64,000 nt of DNA from Eonycteris spelaea (lineage: Eukaryota > Chordata > Mammalia > Chiroptera > Pteropodidae): the NCBI GenBank assembly GCA_003508835.1, contig PUFA01000315.1:620001-684000 (forward strand), given 5' to 3'. Below, in pieces: positions 57,353 to 64,000 of this stretch. The translations under genes were made by a program, and so were the position numbers. Below the pieces are notes generated by a model. The model was not told the DNA's origin, searched no databases, and worked only from the letters and a program-made list of their open reading frames with translations. Within the stretch, counting starts at the first letter, position 1. Each line of letters starts with the position of its first letter.

Positions 57353-59188
57353 GTCATGTCCCTGCCACAAAAGTAAACAGTACAGTCTGATTTCTTTTGC
57401 CCTTTCTGGGGTATCCAGTCTTACTTCTCATGTTTAGCCACCAGCCACATATTCTTTGAGCCATAACCTGCCTGGAGAGTACTGTCTAGTTCTGTCTCAA
57501 GCCTAATTTTTCATAATGAATGGCCAATTCACTCAACTTTGCGAATGATCATCTAGATATCCTGGTCTAAAACTCCCTTCTTCCTTAAGAGGGAGAGGGG
57601 AAATATTCTCAACTGTTGATGATGAACAAGCTACAGTTAATTTCTCAATGAGATCTTTGTGCCACACACAATTTTTAGTAAACCGCTCTGTTATTGAATG
57701 TGAATCTGTATAGCTTTGTTTAATTGAATGTACTGAAAAAAGTACAAAGGAAATTAAGCTAGAGATTAACTAAGAACCAAGTTCTCATCCTATAAAAACC
57801 TGCTATAAGAATAGAGAATACACAATAAAAAGAATAATAATGATAGTTAATCTAACAATGCTATCAATGTATAAAAAACAAAGAATTCAGTACATTACAC
57901 ATAAAAGCAAGCTGTGAGATGAAAATATGGTTTAAGTATTTCAGTGTTATTTTTAGTAGGTTTACATAGCAAGGATAGTATCTAGAAGAATTTATGCCCT
58001 GTCTTTGAAAAACCATTTAATCCTTCATTCAAGTAGTCACATACCAATAACAGAGACATGGTCAAATATAGAGTTAGGTCATTATAATAAATTCTGAATA
58101 AATTACAGTCACAATAAAGTTGTATATAGTCCTGTTAGAAACCAGCAGATGTAGGAAAGTGGTGTTACTATTAGTTGGCATATAAAGTAAACCTTCAGAA
58201 ACTGCTCCTTGTGTAACATTACGATCAACTTGAGTGCTTATAGAATGGAAAGTGCTGTGTTGAAGGTCGTGAGGAATGCAGAAATAAATAACACGTGGAT
58301 GTTTCCATCAGGCACTCATTCTAATGATAAAGATATTTTTAAATAAGCAATGTAAAAAAGATTGAGTAATATAGAAGTCCCATAATCAATATGAAAATTA
58401 GACTTTGGTAAAGTTTAAAGAAAGAGGTATGATTTTAGTAAGGACTTACAATATACATAAAATTTGTGAGTCCTGTGGTGTGTCTCGAGCATGGGGGAGG
58501 GTGGCGCGGTGAGAAGAGCAGTGCCTTGATACATACTTGATCAGTTAATACAATTGCACCTCCCTCTTTGAACTGGTTTTAAGTGGTAATAGAGGCCGCA
58601 GTTGTAACGGAGATTCAGATATGTTTTGGATGCCTAATAAGGTACTATTTCAGTGGATCCCAGATATCTTTTGGCAGGAGTAGTTTGTCTTTGCAGGGAT
58701 GATTTCTTTAGAGAGTTATTTGTATCCAAGTTCCTGGGGAAAAGGCGAGGGACTGATAGCAAACAACAGGGAAGAAAAGCATATTGTATATTTCTCCAGC
58801 TCTGATTTCTCAGCCCCTCCTTTCTATCACAATCTGAAAAAAAAAAACAGGTTTCATGAGAGAATGTAGCGGGTTCGGAAGGTAAGCAGTGTAGGTACTG
58901 GGATGACAAAGGGTTACAGAGAGGGAGAGGTGGGTAATCTGTTTATTTGTGGATTGAAATTGGAATCATTTGAAATCATGAGGGTACAAGACCTTCAAAA
59001 GTGGTACATGGAGGAGCAGTGGCAAGAACCAGTTAGTGATATTAATGGAAAAGCCAAAAGCCAGTGGACCTGGCACACAGGATTTTTTGGGAAGGTTAGA
59101 ATTGAGATAGTGTTCATCTGTGAAATGCCCTCCGAATGCCCTCAGAGTATGAAAGGAGTCCTTTTATAGTTGTCTGAAAATACCTGTA

Positions 59189-59216
59189 ATGCCTACCTAG
59201 TCATGCCTACCTAGTC
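59189..59216 (+). repeat. Perfect 14-bp tandem duplication
   Basis: 'ATGCCTACCTAGTC' occurs twice in direct succession with no mismatch. Confidence 0.95.
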
Positions 59217-59588
59217 AGGTATAGTCAGTGAGTCAGGGAATTTGGTCTCATTAATATCCAAAGATCCAAAGAGGCTTGGGGAAATTTTGAGTTGCTGTAG
59301 TATTTACAAGAGAACCAGAGCGTGTTTATATTATGTTTACTGAAAATCTATTCATCCAACTTATATTATCCGAAGATGTAAATTCTAGATCCTCTTTTCC
59401 AGTTAACTTCAAGGTACATATCCAGCAGAGAAGGGGTCTCCTCTTTTGCTCTGGATGGCTTCAGTGCCAAAGAGGCTTCCTGAGCAGCGTTGCCATCTCT
59501 CAGGTGCATGGAATGTTCAGAAAAGACAAAGAGGTAATGAAAGAGTTACTGAAAGCTAGTTTCTTGAGTTTATTTCTGCAAACCAGAT

Positions 59589-60095
59589 TTAGGACAGGTA
59601 TTCTGTCTCATGAGTTGTTAATAAAACTTTGTCACTTTTACTGCTTTCTGTAGTTATAACCAAGCTAGAAATATCACAGTCAATCAAACAGGTTTTATTT
59701 GAATACCCTAAAGACATGAAGGAATGAAGAAAGTGGCCTAAGATCTGGAAAGGCCAGAGGTCAGCTGTAACAGCAGCCATGCCAGACTTTATTTTCACCC
59801 TGCATTGACATTTCTTTGAGTAGAACAATGGGATATAACTTCTTTTCTGCCACTGGCTAATATTTTTGTCTCTAGAGATCAGATGAAAAATATTTAATTC
59901 CTTCTTTATTTTGATAAGGCACATCAGTATATCAGTATGTATATCTTTTATGTTCAAGATAAAGAATTTGTTTAGATAGTTATGAATTTCCAACTGTGTA
60001 GGAATAAAAATGGTACACAAAGAAGATATACTTGGTAAGTCAAGTAATTGGATCCTCTTATTTGACATTTCTAAAATGCCTTCCTTGCAATACAA
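59589..60095 (-). other. Longest open frame in the window (168 codons), probably chance
   Basis: Open for 507 bases on the minus strand with an ATG start. The product has no domain I recognise: no signal peptide, no transmembrane run of normal length, no zinc or catalytic motif. It is rich in I, K, L and S, as expected from AT-rich DNA. Roughly, with the base composition here, a frame this long is expected only a few times per hundred such windows, so it is mildly unusual, but no promoter, splice context or neighbouring gene supports it. It also overlaps part of a plus-strand frame at 59333-59653. It could be the remnant of an ancient retroelement or lncRNA exon. I do not call it a gene. Confidence 0.2.
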
Positions 60096-60560
60096 AAAAG
60101 ACTTGGCAGGTCAGTAATCTTTCACTTGGGGCCCCAACAGAGACCTCTTCTCATAAGAACAAAGTCTTAATGGTCTGCTGGAGGTTCAATATTTAATTAG
60201 GCTGAAGTTTCAACTGAAGGCCATTGGAATCTTTTACCATCAAAGTTTGGAGACAAGAGTTAAAAATGAAGAGGGGTGTATTTCTAAAGCACATATTCAT
60301 CGGTGGGGTTGCTGCATCTTAACTAGAGTTCTTACAGGTAATTTTCTTCACAGGTTCTTCTTTTCCCCATGCACTCACAACTTGGAATTGAAACTCCAAA
60401 GTAATAACATGGAAAGGAAAAAAAGGCCAGCATCGTACTTAGGAGTCAATATGGGGAGCTCTGAGGTGTATCTTAGGGTGAGAACCACTGAATTATAGTT
60501 ATAACCACTAGAAGCAAGGAGGGACTATGCATCATACAGGCAAAATTCTCTGGGTTTCCT

Positions 60561-60795
60561 ATAATGGTTAAGAGCATGGACTTTGGAGTCAGATCTGTAT
60601 TAGAAACCCACTCCAACACTTACTAGTTGTATGACCCTGAGCAAGATACTTAAAATCTTTAAGCTTCAGTTTTTTTAATCCCTAAAAAGGAGATCGTAAT
60701 AGTACTTACCTTTTAAAGATTCACTCAGAGAATACATATAGTTAGTTTACTTAGCCCACTATCTAGAACAAAGTAATATTCAGATATTAGTAGTT
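60561..60795 (+). repeat. MIR SINE, near full length
   Basis: 'AATGGTTAAGAGCATGGACT', 'TTGGAGTCAGATCTGTATTA', 'CCAACACTTACTAGTTGTAT', 'TGAGCAAGATACTTAAAATC' and 'GAGATCGTAATAGTACTTAC' follow MIR from head to 3' half. Confidence 0.95.
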
Positions 60796-63004
60796 CATAT
60801 TGTTATTATAGTTAATATTGTTATTAATATGAATATCACTGTTACTATAACAATGATCTTTTTTGAGTTGCAGTAGTAGTAATAATATTAGCAGTAGCTC
60901 AGTTAAGCAAAAGGGAAAAGTGGTAGAGGCCACCAGATTATAGTTTTTCCTGTTTATGTTTTACCTCATCCATGAAACACATTTAATTCTTTCTTGTACT
61001 CAGTGCTTTCTCATTTTGATCCTATTGAAATAGAAAAATAAAAGATTAGATATAATTCATCATTATACTTTGAACAAAACTAATTCCAGGGATGGCATTC
61101 TCTTTTCCAGTCCTGACAATTAAAAACATCTCTCTATAATAATCAAATTAAAGACTTTGTCTCCTGTGCTAGGAATTTTGGGCAACATGAGGAAAGCAGG
61201 AAAACAAATATTGCCTTACACTTGAAGTCATACTATTCATAGCATTATTCCTGAAGGACCCGCAACAGTGGCTGTTCTACAATAAATACTTATAACATAT
61301 TTGTCTAAATCTCCAATTATTTTAGGTTGACAGCAATTGGAACCTGGCGATGAGGGGGTATGGTGTCTAGGCAGATAACTGGCTTCACTTTCTTTGCTCG
61401 TTTCCTTTTCGGTCTCCCTTTCTAGCTCTGCAGTCTCAGGTCTGCCTGCTATTAGCTTTCTAGCACACCAGGGAGGAGGGCAGCTGATAGGAGGTGGTGA
61501 GAGATTCTGGAAGAGAACTGTCTGTGGGAGTTAATGTGTGGAGAAGAGGAAGCTACAGCCTTGGGTTCCAGGCCAAGGGTGACAAACTCAAGTTCCTATG
61601 AAGGCCAGGCAGAGACCTTAGATGAGGATCCAAGATGAGACACCTAGAGTATGCTGAGGATGCTGGAGAACTAAACACTTCCTGTAGAAAGGGGCCCGTA
61701 GAAATGTGACATTTTCCTAAAAACCTTACTTTCTTTTTCTCCAAGAAAAGTAAAAATCAAGATTTTTTTAATGTTTAAAAAAACACTTTACTAATTTTGA
61801 AATGTAAGCAATGCATTCAACTTTATAAAAAAAATTACAACACATGTTGACAGCTGAGTCTTCAGGCCTCTGCTTTATAACTTCTGGGCCTTAATCTGTA
61901 AAGCGAGGGTAACCCAAATATTCTTAAATAAGTTTTAAGGTGTAAATTCTCCTGTACTCGTGATGAAATTGATTAAAAAGTTTATGGTGTGAAGGAAAAC
62001 TGCACACTTGATGTTAATCATGAATATGATGGCACTCAGTAAATTATGAGACTAAAAATTTGTTGGCTGTATAAAATTTGACACTATTTACAAAGACTAT
62101 TTTAATGTATGGTGATGACCCACTATAATGTTTTAGAATCCCTTTCTTGGTATTATGCAACATGAAATATCTTTTCATAATGTGTCACTAATATTGTATA
62201 ATATAATGTAGTTTGTAACCTGATACAATTTAATGTTAAAATAAAATAATAGAATGTTTACAGTTTTAATATTGCTCTAATAAACAATTTTGTTAGATAT
62301 ATATTTCTTAAAGCAGTTCTCAATACTCTGTTTCTAGACCTGATACTTTATAATTGAAATAAGCTATAAGATTTATTGGCATTAAAGACTATTATTTTTG
62401 TTTATCAGGCACACTAGTCATTGTTCAAAACTGCAAAAAGTAAACTTTCAGATTTCACTCCAAAAATACTGATAATTCATTTAATCATATTTATATTTTG
62501 TTAAATAAGGATATCAGATTTTAAATGAATTAAATATTCAAAGTGGATATTGTCAATGGAGTTTGTTCAAAGCACTGAATAATAATCTAGTAATTTATCT
62601 GAGTTAACATTTTTTTTATTTATGAAGAAAGCTCTACTCTTGAAGTTTAAAAAGTGGAACAATATGAGATAATGTGGTGAGGCAATTTACTTAATGTTTT
62701 CAAGAGAGCCATTGTTTGAACCAAGAAATAAGGTCTGGCTGTAGCTTTATAACATGACGATTTAACTACCTCTTTTCCTTGGTTCCAAACAAAATCACAT
62801 TTTAAAAAGAGTTCACATAATCAGGCATACTATTAAATAAGAAACTATTAGATATGCACATGTTAAGATTCAATTACTTTTGTATAGTTAAAATTATTGC
62901 CTGTGGTATGAGAAAAATTCAACATTTTTTCTTACTTGTATAAATTTTAGTATTTTCCCCATTAAAATATGTATTTTAAGGAATTATATCAGGTCTGCTA
63001 TTCC
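60796..63004. other. AT-rich sequence, nothing recognised
   Basis: About 2.2 kb. The first 100 bases have an AT-rich trinucleotide-like texture. No repeat family or coding frame recognised. Confidence 0.4.
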
Positions 63005-63065
63005 TAAAATTTTGTACAAATCCTAGGACCTAGGCTCTACAGTGTTGAATAAATGAATGAAGGAC
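63005..63065 (+). repeat. L2-like 3' terminal fragment
   Basis: 'CCTAGGCTCTACAGTGTTGA' and 'ATAAATGAATGAAGG' resemble the L2 end. Confidence 0.45.
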
Positions 63066-63529
63066 TAAATGAGACTTTACAATTTTGTTTGGAAGTGACA
63101 GGGAAGGGGCAGTGGATGGAATCTTTCTTATTTATTTATTTTTGTTGTCAGATTGATCTTTACACAAAGAAAATGTGAGAACTCTTGTTTTGAGCTAATG
63201 GGAAAATAAGAAATATTTTGAAATACACTGTTAATTTTCTATTGGCTGCTTTGTTAAGTTGAAGTTATAAGTTAGAGATACTTCTAAAGTTAAGTTTAAA
63301 TATACATTTCATTAACTCATCTGATGTGAGCTGTATCAGCTTAAGCAATCCACAGTGAAACTTTAATGTAATAGTTTTATTAAAGACATATAATTACATC
63401 CAAAAATGTGACATTTGTTCTTCCATAATAAGTCAGTGAGAAGTTTTAAGAAATAATTTTAGACAAAATTATCTTGAATAAGGATAATTTCCAGGGGATT
63501 TTGAAATATTTCATTTCTTTTGAGTGGGG
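63066..63529. other. AT-rich sequence, nothing recognised
   Basis: No repeat family recognised. Confidence 0.4.
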
Positions 63530-64000
63530 TGTTCTGTTGTTGCTGTGACAAATGACCACATGCTTAGTCATTTAAAACCACACAGATTTATTATCTTATA
63601 GTTCTGCAGGCCAGAAGCTCACCCAGGTCTCTCTGAGGTCCAATTTAAGTGTAGACAGAGCGATGTTTCTTTCTGGAAACTCTAGGGAAGAATCAGTTTT
63701 CTGGCCTTTTCTAACTTGTACGAATAGCCTATATTCCTGTGGCCCCCTTGCATCTTCAAAGCCAGGAATGTGTGGTGGAGTTTTTCTCTCATTGCATCGC
63801 ACACAGACTCTTCTGATTCCATCTTTCCCATTTAAGGACCTTTGTGATTACATTAGGCCCATTGGGAAAATCCAAAATATTCTCTTTACTTTAAGGTCAG
63901 TTGATTAGCAACCTTAATACCATCTGCAACTTTAATTCCCCTGGCCATGTGATATAACATTCATAGGTTCTGTGTATTGTGATAATGGACAGCTTTTGGT
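63530..64000 (-). mobile_element. MLT1-type LTR (ERVL-MaLR), minus strand, runs to window end
   Basis: Complement of the same LTR group as the copy at 23711. 'GTTGCTGTGACAAATGACCA', 'CTAGGGAAGAATCAGTTTTC', 'GCATCTTCAAAGCCAGGAAT', 'CTTTGTGATTACATTAGGCC', 'GTCAGTTGATTAGCAACCTT' and 'CCTGGCCATGTGATATAACA' are all in order. The far end lies at or beyond the window edge. Confidence 0.85.

Larger units (their letters stand above)
56401..59588. other. Unrecognised sequence
   Basis: About 3.2 kb without a repeat I can name. Includes a perfect hairpin at 57331-57352 and a 14-bp tandem repeat at 59189-59216. Parts near 57300-57560 have higher GC and could be a diverged LTR. No coding signal. Confidence 0.4.

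Noticed and set aside
1..64000. CRISPR array, operon, tRNA gene or bacterial features
   Set aside because: No regularly spaced direct repeats, no cloverleaf that could be drawn, and the repeat content is entirely mammalian.

Overview
This window looks like ordinary non-coding nuclear DNA of a placental mammal. It is AT-rich and CpG-poor, has no open reading frame that reads as a host gene, and is packed with old interspersed repeats of known mammalian families: MIR, L2, several ages of L1, MER5/MER1/MER58-like hAT elements, MER2/Tigger, MER53-like, MLT1-type LTRs and ERVL-like proviruses. It could be intergenic or a large intron; the sequence does not say which. The youngest L1 3' ends (39.4-43.4 kb) end in the 'CACCCCAATAAA' style I associate with bats. 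There are two 5S-rRNA-derived retroposons and no Alu, B1/B2, CAN, BOV-tA or VES-type young SINE. From memory, fruit bats (Pteropodidae) carry 5S-derived SINEs (MEG) and have lost L1 activity, so a megabat is my best guess. This is inference, not proof.

Layout. 0-2.7 kb: L2-like tail interrupted by a minus-strand L1. 2.8-8.2 kb: L2, MIR, MER5A-like and MER1-like fragments and a (GT)n array. 8.1-11 kb: no repeat recognised. 11-12.2 kb: endogenous-retrovirus pol remnant with an LTR-like tail. 12.2-21 kb: MIRs, an LTR-like fragment, hAT copies, a palindromic DNA transposon, a short L1 3' end and a strong G-quadruplex motif. 22.1-22.9 kb: minus-strand L1 split by a 5S-headed retroposon with a 16-bp target duplication. 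23.7-26.9 kb: MLT1 LTR, L1 and MIR. 27-29.5 kb: decayed ERVL-like pol. 30-32.8 kb: minus-strand L1s with an unidentified insert. 33.6-37.7 kb: MLT1 LTR, an L2 split by an LTR-like piece, hAT and MIR. 39.4-43.7 kb: a stack of truncated L1 3' ends, all plus strand. 45.4-49.1 kb: MER2/Tigger elements, the second 5S copy, L2 and L1 tails. 50.6-56.1 kb: a decayed provirus with two LTRs, plus-strand protease, RNase H, integrase and envelope remnants, and a reverse-transcriptase segment on the opposite strand. 56.2-64 kb: mostly unrecognised sequence with one hAT copy, one MIR and a terminal MLT1-type LTR.

There is no working gene system here. The genes present are broken retroelement genes, every one with stops or frameshifts. 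The most interesting structures are the 5S-headed retroposon, the provirus with its oppositely oriented RT segment, the L1 stack, the G-quadruplex motif and a few unexplained duplications and palindromes. Family names are from memory of consensus sequences and would need a RepeatMasker run to confirm.
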